64,000 bases of DNA. Origin: Brasenia schreberi. Lineage: Eukaryota > Streptophyta > Magnoliopsida > Nymphaeales > Cabombaceae. The position numbers and the translations under genes are program-made. The notes under the pieces are model-generated. The model did no database searches and had not been told where the DNA came from. It was given only the letters and a program-made list of their open reading frames with translations. The stretch spans positions 33,107,001 through 33,171,000 of the forward strand of contig JAYKKT010000091.1 of NCBI GenBank assembly GCA_036023115.1, in the 5' to 3' direction. Below, piece by piece: positions 48,001 to 60,539 of the stretch (within the stretch, counting starts at the first letter, position 1; each line of letters begins with the position of its first letter).

Positions 48001-49479
48001 AAATGGCATTTTTAGTATAATGTACAAACTGTAAATAACATCTAATCATCGTACTCAATGTTATATACAATATAATTTCATGATCCTCTCATTTGTATAT
48101 ATATATCTTGATACATTCATAAAACGATTGATTTTAATTTTCAATGCTTTTATATCGTTATAGTTACTAAGATGAAAAATAAAAGGCATTAAAGAGTCAT
48201 TAGTCATATACATATGCAAAAGAATTAGTAGCAAAAGAGAGGACTAATCATAACTTAGATAAACCAAATGCTTAAATAATATAATCACACTTATAGATAT
48301 TGTGATTACTGTTCGAAAATATCGTGCAACATGATAATAGCATATATATCACACATCTCTCACCGCTCATTGTTGATTGTCTAACACTTAAGTAGAAATG
48401 TTGTTGACCCTCTAATAGAAAAGAGTATCAATACTATGTTATATGAAGTAGTGATGACTGAACCTATGTTAGGAATAAACATAAAATAATTACTAGGACA
48501 TGACACACCTTTCATTATGTAATATGATGAATAACAACATCAACACCAACATTTTCCATGAAAACTCATGAATATATGTCATTTCTACGTGTCACTGCCT
48601 TGAAATACTCTCTATAAGCTTCATGTCACCACTCCTCCCCTTATCCTAAAAGTGTATCAATGGCTTGATACCTACAATTTTCATCTCCAATAACATTTAC
48701 TCAAACATTTAGAAAGATGTCAATAAAGTGTGGTATCACCATACATATTTTGGTTCAAAGTCTATCTGCCTCAAAATATTATTCTCAATGGTTGAAAAAA
48801 GTTTACAACTCCCTCAAAAGGAACGATTCATCCAAGGAGACAACTCCTCTAGGATGGTGTAATCATGACTCAATTGCTCGTCCAACAACTCAACAAATAT
48901 GTATTGTTATAGATAGTTCTGTAACCTCCTTTAAATGGTCTCCATCATAGATATTTATCCATCCCCTCTTACGTGATCAAAAATATATGATATGTACTAC
49001 TCCATGTGTAGCTTTTTTCAAAATGGATCAATTACTCACACATATATTGATTCACCATATTTAAGAAGAATGTTGATATCAGAGTACACAATAACCCATG
49101 TGAAAGTCATAATATACAACGACATGTTTTTGGGTCTGAACTTAATATCTTCACATGATTGTACTTCCTTATAACCAAGTCAAGAGTGTGTCATGATACT
49201 TTTTCTAGAGGTTTGCTACAATATATTTTATCACCTCAATATAATGTATGGTGATGATTCATGATTAGTTAAATGACTTGTTCAATTCTTTAATTTTTAA
49301 CTCTATGAACAAATGTAATTGCCTTTAAATTGTATCAAATCTCCCAATGAAGCTCCCAATAAACTCTTTCAACCTTATGTGTGTACTTTTCACCCTAACA
49401 ATCATTAATAAATAATTATTATAAATTTCAAAAATAGTAAATTATATATATATATATATATATGCATTAGAAACTAATT

Positions 49480-52400
49480 TCATATATATGTTAATTGTAT
49501 TAGTAGCATAATTAATCACTCTATATGTCCATAACGAGACAATTCTCTCCTTATATGGGGTCCAACCACCACTCTCTGACATAAGAGAGAAGAGCATAAA
49601 ATTTGTTTCACTTCAATTTCATTACCTTTACTACCTCCTTTTAATTGTTCTCATCTAATAAGTAGAAGACCTTCCTCCAACTTACACCAAATCCATTCAC
49701 TATCTCTTTATTTCTTGTCAATTTGGCAATAAATGCTTTAATATCTTTTGCCATTTATTGTCTACATAAAAGTGAGATGCATTTAGACATAACATTTAAA
49801 TGATTTTAACCAATGCCAGATCACGGTCACTAAAGATGACACATAAAAACTTGTTTGGAGTGTATAACTCTCATATACCTTAACACCCAAAAATAATTAT
49901 CTTTCTTTTTCACACTCATAAAAGCGAAGGCTCTAGAGAAATTCTTGAAAGTTGATATAACCTGACAATTTAAAGGAAAGACATCTTATACCTAAACAAT
50001 ACAAAGTATTTATAATTATTAAACACCGCATACGGCCTAGCAAAAAAATAAAAGTGAAACACTTACATGCTTGTTTTATATGTATGATCAAATTCTAATA
50101 TCATGTAAATGTATTTAACAGTTACATTGAATGATGATGTATAAATACAATATCACTAACAATATCTATATTGGGCATTTTACGATGTCATATATAATAA
50201 TAGTGAATGTCTTGATCATGTAGCAGTTGTTATAGAATACTTTGAGAACCACTATATAACTTCCTAATTTTTATTCGTACATTGTAAATATGTTTTGTTG
50301 TACTCATTTGCTTTATCAACTCCCTTCAAATACATCAAAATATGTTTCAACTTACAATGACTCTTTATAATATCCTTTATCACACTATACTTACATCTAC
50401 CCAATTTTCATGCTAAAGCATATTGTGAGATCTTGATCGGATTAGGTCCAACAAACCTGATTCGATCCAATCAGGACCCACATGAGACTTGACATGGTAG
50501 AGAAGCAGATGGAAGTCACAGGCTCTCATCTCCTGTAAAGCTCAATAGTGGCCATGGTGGCTACTGCTTAGTTGAAAGGAAGGCGACAACCGCCTTCCTG
50601 CCAGCATAAGAAAGGGAGAGCGAGAGGAAAGAGAGAGAGAGCAAGAAAGAGAGAGATCTAGAGAGAAGTGACGAGAAAGGTGGGAGACTGCTAGAGAAAG
50701 GAAAAAATGTCAGAGATCGACGATTGAAGGGGAAAACGGTCAGATTTGTCTGTTAAAGTGCCAAGGTATGGATTTCATTTCAGTTTCGTGAGATTTAGAA
50801 GTAAAATTATCAGAAATTGTTACGTTTTCAATGAGATTTTGGGAAAAGGGACTCGATCGCCCCTTTCCTCATCTTTTTTGGTGAAACTACCGGTGATGGA
50901 TGGCTTCCACTAGCGACAAATGATCCGCCTGCTAGTGGAAGATGTGTTGACAGTAGTGGAAGGGAAGGAACTAGCCAAAACCACAGGTTTTGATGGCAGA
51001 ACCAGTGGCCGACAGGTGGACCGATACAATGTGTCGTGTCGGTTGCAGGTAACACCGACCAAGACACCGAACCCGTGTCTTTGCAGGGACATGGAACCGA
51101 GATCCATTTTAAAAATAGATTTAGATCTGGATCCAAACGGGACTATATGGTTCTATATTGAGTTTTTAGGGTTTTTGAACTCGTTTGAGATATAATTTCA
51201 ATGTAGTTTGTGCCATTGTGTTTATATTTGAATGTAGAATAATAATATTATATTTTTTTATCATAATTTAGGGAGTAAATTGAGGTGATTATGGGAAAGT
51301 TAGCACTATTATGTTGGGATCTACATAGAGACGTCAGATATGTGGATGAGTTCCCTTTTTGGTTATGTGTTAGATGTAGTTTTAATTGTTTTTAGATAAT
51401 GTGTGAGATTGTGAAATGTTTATTAATACTTTTAAATGAGTATATATATGTATTGGCTTGTGAAATAGTCTTTAAAATGCTTTGATTACTGTATGTGTGC
51501 ACGGCATGAGTGTGCTTGTGTGCGAGTAAACCAATTAATGGGTATAGAGCTATCTTTCACGATGGTATGGGATGTTGATGGATTATAGATGGACATAACT
51601 ATTAGTGTTAATTCGTTGGTTGCCATTATAGGTGAGTGAAATACTACCTATATGAATCTACTTTGCACGACACTGTATGACATTAGCGGCTTGTAGATGG
51701 ACGTATCAGATAGTCCTAACTTATAGATATATTGAGTTGTGTTGGCTACTTCGTTGGTTAAACTGGTTTGTACTTATAGTTGTCATGGATAACTCATGTC
51801 GGTTACGACATACCTGAGTTGGGGATAAGTAGAACTAGTCAACGAGAGTAGAGAGTTTATGTGTAGTAGAATGGATTTGATACTTGATTTGAATGTGTGA
51901 TTTTGATATGGATATGTTATTTTGGGATAACCGGATATATGTGATTGTAGTAGATGTAAATATGGTTATGTGGATCCTATGAGATAACCCAGTGGATGTT
52001 TTTGCAAAAAGGGGATGTGATTCTAGAGTTATTATTGTGATTACATAGTTGAATGCATGACTTTATTAGTAGGGTATTCATATACTTTTGTCCCGCGAAC
52101 CTAAGAGACTCGACTTGGTGGACCATGTGAGGCACTAAGATCTTGGGCCCAACACACTGAGGGCATCGTCGGAGGTCACATGGCTGAACAACAGTATAGT
52201 GCAGGCAACTCCTACAATATGATAGTGGGTTGTTACACTATAGAGTTTATGATATTGAAACTAAGTTGTGTTTGAGTTTGAATGCATGTTTGGTAATGAT
52301 ATCGTTTTGTTAGATTATATATATTTTCTCACTACCTAGTTTGAAATGATGCATGTCTCTACTATGATTATCTATGGAGAGATCACATCAATCTACGAGC

Positions 52401-53460
52401 ACAATGTGGTGCTAAGATTTTATTTTAAATGTTTTCAAGGTATAGCCAACAGAAACGTTAAGTACATGAGATATTGAAGTCGGATTATGTCTTCCACTGC
52501 TAGATGGTAGGAGTTGATAGGCTCCTTATAGTTTTGAATTTCTTTCTGTTGTACCACTGTCTTATTGGATCTTAAACTATATATAAATAAATGCACTTTT
52601 GACGTATCTTTGATTGTATAGGTCATGCTGCCTTCGTATTTGTTAATGGTTAACGGGTAGCAACTGCATGGCATGAACGAGCCCAATGTTATGTTGGTCG
52701 ACACTTGTAGAACATTACACATGCCCTTCAAAATACAAGCATAATAGGTGGTTATATGTCTCATTCACTACGTTTAACTTCCAATAGTCATCGATTGTAC
52801 CCTCCCTTCTCAATAAAAATACATAGTTTACCTTTTTAGTATTCGTTCACCTACTATTTTCAACATCAATATTTTTACTCGCCTTATAGTTGTCACTCCT
52901 TTAACACCCAAGTTATGCCTTTACTCTTTTAACGAAGAATAACAATAACAATATTATGCTTCTTCCTAACATTTCTTATATACTCAATAAGTTCATTACG
53001 ACTCTTAAATACATTCTTTGTCACAAACATGAGTAAATAGTCAAGTTCATCACCCTCACAATTAACCAATTTTCTTTTTGTCTCATCGGCCAACCAGTCA
53101 AAAAATACATCATCCAGGACACTACAATAATTTTCATCCTCCTTAGTCTCGGTATAATAAGTATTTTGATAGTTGTTGCCTTCTCAACATTGATTTCATT
53201 ATAAGTTCTTTCGATTGAGTTGTTTATCATTCTCCAATAAATAAAGGGATATAAGGTTTGGAGCATATACAACACATGTCTCGTTTGATACAAACTCGAC
53301 CCAATTGCATCTCACCTTAGGGGAGACGCGTTCTAATCGCATCTCCTCTTTGAGTGGAGATACAACAAAATTATGTCTCTTCCTTAAAAGAAAATGTAGA
53401 CAAGCGAGACTCTCTTTATAGAGAGACATGCATGTATTGTGTTTCATATTGCAACTCCGA
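49480..53460 (-). mobile_element. Mutator-like element B (opposite strand), split by a solo LTR
   Basis: The element is related to A throughout. On the minus strand, MINNSIERTYNEIN (53258 downward) equals the start of A's transposase. LNVVNETYNHLL (near 52775-52740) equals the end of its FAR1 region. After the LTR at 50424-52719, KYSVIKDI and KHILMYLKGVDKANEYNKTY continue (about 50400-50290). FAFMSVEKEDNYFWVLRYMR (about 49930-49870), SDRDLAL (about 49835) and a helical block down to about 49600 complete the MULE domain. Four palindromic leader units lie at 53307-53427. Neither end is well defined; the 5' side is cut at about 53540 by another terminus. Confidence 0.75.
50424..52719. mobile_element. 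Probable solo LTR (2.3 kb) inserted in element B
   Basis: The sequence begins TGTGAGATCTTGATC and ends AACATTACA (TG...CA). The flanks CATAT (50419-50423) and CATGC (52720-52724) could be a diverged 5-bp duplication. No gag or pol similarity is visible, and the transposase reading of element B resumes across the gap. It holds GA-rich sequence (50604-50655). A short complete non-autonomous element is the alternative. Confidence 0.55.
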
Positions 53461-53539
53461 CGAGTGAATCCTTTTACTCAAAACTGTGGAACATCAACCA
53501 AAACGAAAAAAACAAAAAAATAAGACAAACCTATATGCA

Positions 53540-53930
53540 TTTTCTGCACACTCTTTTTCATGATTTTCTAAATATATCCCTACAGTATTTTGAAAATTGC
53601 CATGATATCCTTTAAGCGAGTGAACTCTCTCCTCCCACCGTCTTCCACGATTCATTACAACAACCCACATGCACACACTCAACTCTGACAACATCATTCA
53701 TTTTTCCTACAACGAGACAATACACAAACAACTTGCCGGATTCGATCGAAGAAGGAAAAGAAAGTAAAAAGAAAGCATAAGAGAAAGACGAAAAGGATGA
53801 AAAAAAGAATATAATGATTGGTTTAAAAGGGAAACGTGATCCAATTACATCTCCTCCATGAAGGGAGACACAATGTCTCTCCTATAAGAAAGACGCGATC
53901 ACAGGAGAGACCCGAACAACCAGCTACTCT
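53540..53930 (+). mobile_element. Left end and leader of another Mutator-like element (C)
   Basis: TCTGCACACTCTTTTTCATG and AATATATCCCTACAG (53548-53590) align with the left ends of element A and the PMD element. They are followed by CTCTCTCCTCCCACC, a purine-rich stretch and two leader palindromes (53849-53869 and 53875-53894). No coding region follows. It starts where element B is cut, suggesting insertion or rearrangement there. Confidence 0.55.
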
Positions 53931-54158
53931 TAGCCATTGGGTCAATGGCAAAATTTTGCAAATTCAAGTGATTTCCTTCAAAGAAATGATGGTTTCAAAC
54001 AAGTTTTTTTAAAGAAATAAATGAAAATGAGACATTGGAAACCAAACCCAAAAATATTTGTAAAATGTCAAATTTACAAAAACCTCTAAAATTCAAAAAA
54101 AATCAAATTCAAATCAGACCTCAAAAACTCTCCCGATTGAGGATAGTCCTACTCTAGG

Positions 54159-54295
54159 ACCTTATACCTATCAAGGGTTAAAGAGGTCTGAGACCCTACA
54201 CCCAAGGGTTAAAGAGGTTCGAGACCCTATACCCATCAAAAGTGTTAAAGTTGTCCGATACCCTATACCCAACAAAGGGTTAAAGTGGTTGAAAC
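54159..54295. repeat. Four tandem copies of a 31-36 bp unit
   Basis: Units begin at about 54159, 54193, 54224 and 54260. Each has the form ACCCTATACCCATCAA, GGGTTAAAG, then GGTTCGAG. Divergence between copies is moderate. It lies within an LTR-like region. Confidence 0.8.
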
Positions 54296-55900
54296 GATAA
54301 AGACTAACTCACGGAGCGAAAGCAGGTCATCCATGCAAACAAACACTGGGAATGAAACTCAGTTGTTTTTCAAAAAGAATATTTGAAGATTTCTATAAAA
54401 CTTGATACTTTCAAATAAAAAAAGAAATATTTGAAACTATGAATCTTAACTTAAATGAAGCGCAGGGTTCAAACCCGATCTAATTGAAGGATAAGTTGCG
54501 AATCAAATCCAAGATTAAATCAAATAAAAGGTCACACCAACATAGCCTAAGATCAAGAAGCTGGATTTGTATCAAATCAAAGGCTCGACTAAGGACATAA
54601 CCAAGGTCGAATCAAGCTGGGCATCAAAGAACCTAAGTCAAGACTCGAGACAAGCTACCATGGTCAAACAAGGGGCGGGATAAGGTGAGTCGAGCTCACC
54701 TAGCCAAGACCAATGAAGAATGCAAATCATGTAGGCTACACCAAGCCCACATGGGCTAAGAGGGGACCACCCTCCCAGCCCATGTGCATGAGTGGGCCAA
54801 CTTTGGGAATTTGATCAAGTTTGGGCCAAAGAAACCACATCCATGCCCAAACTATGGAAGGCTCTAGGCCCCTTCCCTTGAGGCCTATAAATAGAGGCTT
54901 TGGGGCTGGTTTTCCAAGATGAAAGGGGGATTGAAGGAAGTGAAGAGAGAGAGGAGAGCTGCAGCTAGAGAGAAAGAGAAAGGGAGAGAAGGAGAAGGAG
55001 AGGAAAAGAGAGAGAGAGGGAGAGAAAGAGAAAGGAGGAGGAACCACCCGTTCCACAAGTTGTCTTCCTATGTTTTTCTATATCCTGCATCTTTCTGATG
55101 TTTCATTTTTAATTTCCTACTGTCTTCTCCAAATGATCTAAAAATTTTATAAACTGAATTCCCACACATCAGCCCACTTATAATAAAATTTTCAAGAATT
55201 TTAGGGTTGTACAACCACATAAATAAAATTAAGGAAAATCGGATAAATCTAGAACCAAATCTGTCCTGTTTGTGTTTCCTGCAACAGAGGTTGACTTATT
55301 ATCCCATAACTTTATATGCAATGATCCAATTTTATTGAAGCTTTTCTCATTGAAAAGCTGACATCCATAAATTTCCAAGACCGAGTTCATAAACATCAAA
55401 GATATGTGCATCGAGATACAATCAATTTTCTAAACCTCTATATTTCTGTTACAGATTATTTTCGAACGCATGAGCAAAGGTAAATGTTAGATTTAATTCT
55501 GTACACTAATATCACCAAAAATTAGAATAAAAATAGTTTTTGAATCTCCATACTTGTTTGTACTCACTATAATTTTCATGATTTTTGGAGACTCGAAAGC
55601 TATTAAGAAAAATCTGAGAAAAAATTCTGAAAACAAAATGAGTTTATGTTTTTAAGAACTTTGGAATATTTCTTTAAAGACCAAGTTTGACGAATTTGGT
55701 TAAGTCATTTGGGTTTAAAAGTGAATTTTGAAAACACAGTGGACTTGAAACAAATACTCAAAGTGTATACGCTGACTCTTGAGTGCCGGTTAAAGAAGGC
55801 CTAAGTTGAAAAGATCTCACTTTCCCACAATCGCTTTAGAAGTCAGAATACAACTTTGTTAGTTTAAGTGAAACTAGCTGGCACGCTCGCACATGACGTA
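54296..55900 (+). other. LTR-like region with TATA box, no coding sequence
   Basis: TATAAATA at 54886-54893 in a setting (CCTATAAATAGAGGCTTTGG) typical of plant LTR promoters, followed by a long GA-rich leader (54930-55040). No primer-binding site, gag or pol is visible before copia-3 starts at about 55920, so whether it belongs to copia-3 or to another element is open. Confidence 0.45.
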
Positions 55901-55919
55901 GTGTCTGAAAAGTTATTTC

Positions 55920-58160
55920 AAGTCTCTACACAACTTTGGAGTAAAATTTCCATATTTATTGTTCCTGACAAGGTGAATGTGGAAAAACATGGGAGAATAT
56001 TTTTCTCTAGGTAATTTGATTTAGAACATGGACTGTTCAAATTGAAAGTTAATGAGAATGAAAATCCTTTTGCTTATATTTACTATGCCTTTAATATTGA
56101 TTTAAATGTATGACATAAACGCCTTGGGCATATAAGTATGAAAAAGTTGAGGAAACTATCTAACTTTGACTTACTGCTAAGATTTGAGGAAAATACTTTC
56201 AACAAGTGTGATGCTTGTATGGGAAGAAAAATGACAAGGAAAGTTTTCCCCAAAGAAACTACAAGAGCAATAACATTGTTAGAGGTCATTCACATGGATT
56301 TATGTAGACCCTTCAGAGTAAGGTTACATCATAGAAAGTTTTTTTTTATAATCTTTATCGATGATTACTCGAGATATACATATTTATATCTAATAGCACA
56401 TAAATTTGAGGTACTTAAAGCTTTTAAAGAATATAAGTAGGAAGTTTAAAATCAATTGCGGCATTTAATCAAAATATTAAGATGAGATAGAGGTAGTGAA
56501 TATACCTATATAGAATTTCTGAAATTTTGTAAAAGCTTTGGTATTGCAAAGTAAAATACAATGCATAGGACACCTTAACAGAATGGTTTAGTTGAAAGAT
56601 ATAACAGGACCTTATTAAATATGTTAAGGTCAATGTTAATTGATGTCTCTCTACCAAGGATATTTTGGAGAGAAGCATTAAGTACAATGGTATACATACC
56701 TAATAAAGTACCATGTAAGGCTATGTTAATTACGCTATATGAAATGTGGTTTGGAAGAAAACCCAATCTAGGTCATCTAAGGAGGTGGAGATCTATTGAA
56801 CATGTAAAGATCCTTGATCAATCTAGAGATAAGCTAAACAGTAGGTCCTTAAGATGTATATTCATCGAATATCCTAAAGGCTCAAAAGGATATCAGTTTT
56901 ATCATAAGGATCGCATACTGATAGAGAGGAGATATGTTGAATTCTTAAAATATACTAAAAATGACATCCTGGAAAATAATGGTGAGTATACTAATGATCT
57001 AGTAGACCTAGATCAATAATCATTTGAACCCATAGAAGACCTTCGTAAAACAATTGAAACTTTAAGTCGATATAGAAAGCTTAGGGCCACATCGTCCTAC
57101 TTAAAAAATTATAACACTTATCTTACAGAAGAAATGTATAATTCGATAGATTTAGATGAATTAATTGATAGCTTAACTTATCAGCTAGCTATGAACTCAT
57201 CAGAAGAAACAGACTGGGGAAAAGCCATGGATGAAAAAATTGAATCCATTGAGAAAAACTAGGTATGAGAATTTGTTGATTTTTCAAAAGAAAGAAAAGC
57301 TTATTTTTCAAAAGGTTTGAAATGAAGGACATGGGAGAAACATCCTATATCCTTAAGAAGTTCAAAATGGGTGATGCAAGTCTACTATTACACCTGTTGC
57401 AAAAAGATCAAACTAAGTAAGGCTGATTGTTTCAATGAAGGAGACAATAAGCCTAATGTTCCTTATGCACAAACTGTGTGTAGCTTGATGTATGCTAAGT
57501 TGTGTACAAGACCTGATATCAATTTTGTTGTTCATTTGGTGAGTAGATATCAAAATAATCTTCAATGACAACATTGAATAGTTGTAAAAAGGATTTTAAG
57601 ATATCTGAAAGGAACAAAAGACTTGAAACTGTGTTTTCAAGCATATAAACTGAAAGTGGTAGGATACTTAGATACTGACTTTGTTGAGAACAAAGATGAT
57701 AGAAAATCAACCTCGGGACAAATATTCTTATTTGAAAGTGGTGTTATTTCTTGGGCATGTAAGAAACATGGTTATGTAGCATTGCATACACAGGAAGCTG
57801 AGTATGTGCGTTGTTGTATGGCTGCAACATGTGTCATTTGGATAAGCCGCTTTATACAAGATTTGAAGTTGCAGATAACTGATGAGCCAATTATCATTTA
57901 CTGTGACAACAACACAGCAATTACTCTTATCAAGAGTGGAGCTGGCAGCTCCAAGAGTAAGCATACAATGGTTAAATACCATTATGTTCGTGATATGGTT
58001 ATGGTAAAAGAAATATCCATCTCATACATGTCAACTCATGATATGTTGGCAGACCCCTTGACTAAAGACATAATAGAAGATATTTTCTAAAAATATGTTG
58101 TGAACATGGGTTTGAGATATGTTTGATTGTTGTGTAGATAAAAAACTACACAATGGGTGG
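55920..58160 (+). mobile_element. Copia-3: copia element lacking gag and the RT core
   Basis: The pre-integrase motif (HKRLGHISMKKL-like, frame broken) lies near 56110, followed by integrase 56138-57019: CDACMGRKMTRK zinc-finger end, VIHMDLCRPFRV, IIFIDDYSRYTYLYL and FWREALSTMVYIPNKVPCKA. A deletion near 57262-57305 removes almost the whole reverse transcriptase. 57371-58090 holds the end of RT and RNase H (YLDTDFVENKDDRKSTSGQI, AEYVRCCMAA, CDNNTAITLIKSGAGSSKSK). A purine tract ACAATGGGTGG ends at 58160. It is the same family as copia-4. Confidence 0.8.
57623..58090 (+). pseudogene. Copia-3 RNase H, 155-codon open frame
   Basis: The longest intact piece of copia-3. It contains YLDTDF, the AEY block and YCDNNTAI, the acidic residues of the RNase H core, and ends DMLADPLTKDIIEDIF. 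Without RT and gag it is a relic. Confidence 0.8.
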
Positions 58161-59200
58161 TGATTGCAATAGCAATCATAAAATAACATTACTAGAAAAA
58201 CCCTACAAAAGTGGGAGGAAAACTAGTATATCAATTCACATAACTCGAATGGCCAAGTGAGAGATGTAAGGAAACATGTGGCCATTCTCGGAAATCCCAA
58301 CACAAAAACGGTTGAACTGGCCATCCAGCCATTATCTGTGGAAGGGATATGGGAAAGGATGATTGTAACGACTATTATAGGCCAAAACCACCGAAAAATT
58401 ACAGAGCTTATCCATAAACGTTTGGATGAGGGGATCCAAGAAAGAAAATCCCAGTAAGGAATTCGAGAGGAAAGAGGAGAAAGTGCTGCTCTATAAATAG
58501 AGAGCAACACATGAGAACAAAAATAGTGAAAACATACAGAAATACTAATCATTCATTTTACGCAAAACCTATTGAGAGGAATCCTGTAAAATACCAAAAC
58601 ACTCATATCTCTTCGAAGATCCACTGCTGTTGCATAACTGAGCTGAAAGCATAGGATACCACAAAGTCAATTGAAAGCAAAGAACCTGTCAGAGAGTCGA
58701 CAGAAACTCCACAGTGAGCTATTACAACTCATGCAGCTTGACATATCAAAGAGATGGCAGAGCTTTCGCTTTAAATTGAAAACAAGTTGCACACCTTCAG
58801 CTTCCAAGTAAGAGCAAAGTGGAGGAGATAAGTATCGTCTTAGTAGTTTAATATAGAACATCAAAACCCTTGTCATATTCCATGGCTGAGATTACTCACA
58901 CAAGAGGAAAGCCAAGCTCACGCAGAGGCCAAGCCTTTAACGGGGTGTTTGATTATGAGGCAAAAACTGTGGAACCAATTCCATCAACTCATTTCAGGGG
59001 GAGAGTCTTAGACGTTGGGGCAGCTGAAGATTGCTGAAGCTGTATAATGTTCAGTTATTTTAAAGCAGAAGCCGACTGTCCCCTTTCATTTTCTTATGTT
59101 TCTGTTTCTTTCGTGTATTTCCTGTAATGTAATGGAATAGGAAAAACATCAGAGTTCGTATTGATTTATAGGTTACCTGCAGAGGGTTTTCTCAGAAGTC
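58161..59200 (+). repeat. Probable 3' LTR of copia-3
   Basis: It starts TGATTGCAATAGCAATCA right after the purine tract, and carries TATAAATA at 58492-58499 in a plant LTR-promoter setting (CTCTATAAATAGAGAGC). The right end is uncertain. A short open frame starting MAEITHTRGKPSSRRGQ at 58881 and a purine tract at about 58985-58995 lie further right and are unexplained. Confidence 0.5.
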
Positions 59201-60539
59201 TATGAGTATGAATCACTTTTTTGTATTCTATATTTATTTTTTATATAGTTTCTCTGTATTTATACATGTTCCGTCTTTCGAGTTTACCACTCTAGGATTT
59301 ACTTTTTAATAGTTATTTTTACTTTTATTTGGGAGATGTATGTGTACTTTTCGAAAACAAAAAAATCAGTTTTAAGAACGTTTGATTTTTGAAATCATAT
59401 GATCTCATGAAATCCGAAAAGAGGGCCCTTCTTCCTGCATTTCATGGTCGTTATACTTATATCACCCACTTGGCCACTAGAGCCAATCTTTTGATACACT
59501 GGTTTTCCTCCCACTCCTTTGGAGTTTACCAAGTTGTATCATTTTTCCTTGTTGCAACTAAAATTGCAACTTACATCTGTTATGTAGTTTTACCACAATC
59601 AGCATAACTCATAACAAAGTGTATTCACTACACTTATATACTAGGCATATCTTAACCCCATATGGGTTACATGTTTAGTAAACAATTCTTCAGAGATGCC
59701 TTTTGTTAAGGGGTCACCCAATATATCAATAGTTGACATATAACATATAGTTATTTCATTTCTTTTCAGCATATCATGAACATAGTGATATTTAACCATT
59801 ATATGCTTGCTTCGTGAGTTATCACCTCAACTCTTAATAAGAGTAATTTCTGTATTGTTATAACGATATATAACAACTGATTCGTTGACTATATCCAGCT
59901 TCAAATAACGTATGAAGCAGCTTATCCAAATGACACTAGTAGCAGCCATACTACAAGCAACATACTCAGCCTCTTGTGTATACAATACTACATAACCTTG
60001 TTTCTTGCATGCCCAAGAAACTGCACCACCTCCAAATAAAAATATTTGTCCCGAGGTTAATTTGTTGTTATCTTTGCTGACAACAAAGTCAACATTTGAG
60101 TATCCTATCACTTTCATTTCATTTGCTTGAAAAACAATTTCAAGTCTTTTGTTCCTTTAAGATATCTTATAATCCTCTTCACAGCTATCCAATGCTACCA
60201 TCAAGGATTACTTTGATATTTTCTTATAAGACCAACAACAAAGTTGATATCAGGTCTTGTGCACAACATAACATACATCCGGCTGCCCACAACCTGTGCA
60301 TAAAGAATATTAGGCTTATCGTCTCTTTCACAGGGATAATCAACCTTACTCAATTTAACCCCTTTCGCAATAGGTGTAGATGCATACTTGCATTCACCTA
60401 TTTTAAACTTCTTGAGAATATAATCAATATCTCTCTCTTGACTTAAGTATAGAAGTTTTGATTATCTATCTCGAGAAATCTTTATACCCAGGATATAGGA
60501 TGCTTTCTCTATATCCTTCATTTTGAACCTTGAGTTTAA

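Noticed and set aside
50828..51195. Overlapping ORFs of 102, 65 and 91 codons
   Set aside because: They lie inside a probable LTR; no known domain, and frames are open on both strands.
53199..53447. 82-codon ORF as an independent gene
   Set aside because: It is the leader of Mutator-like element B running across the palindromic units; kept only as part of that finding.
58881..59036. 51-codon frame MAEITHTRGKPSSRRGQ... as an env-like or cargo ORF
   Set aside because: Too short and without similarity; it lies in or next to the copia-3 LTR, so it is noted there only.
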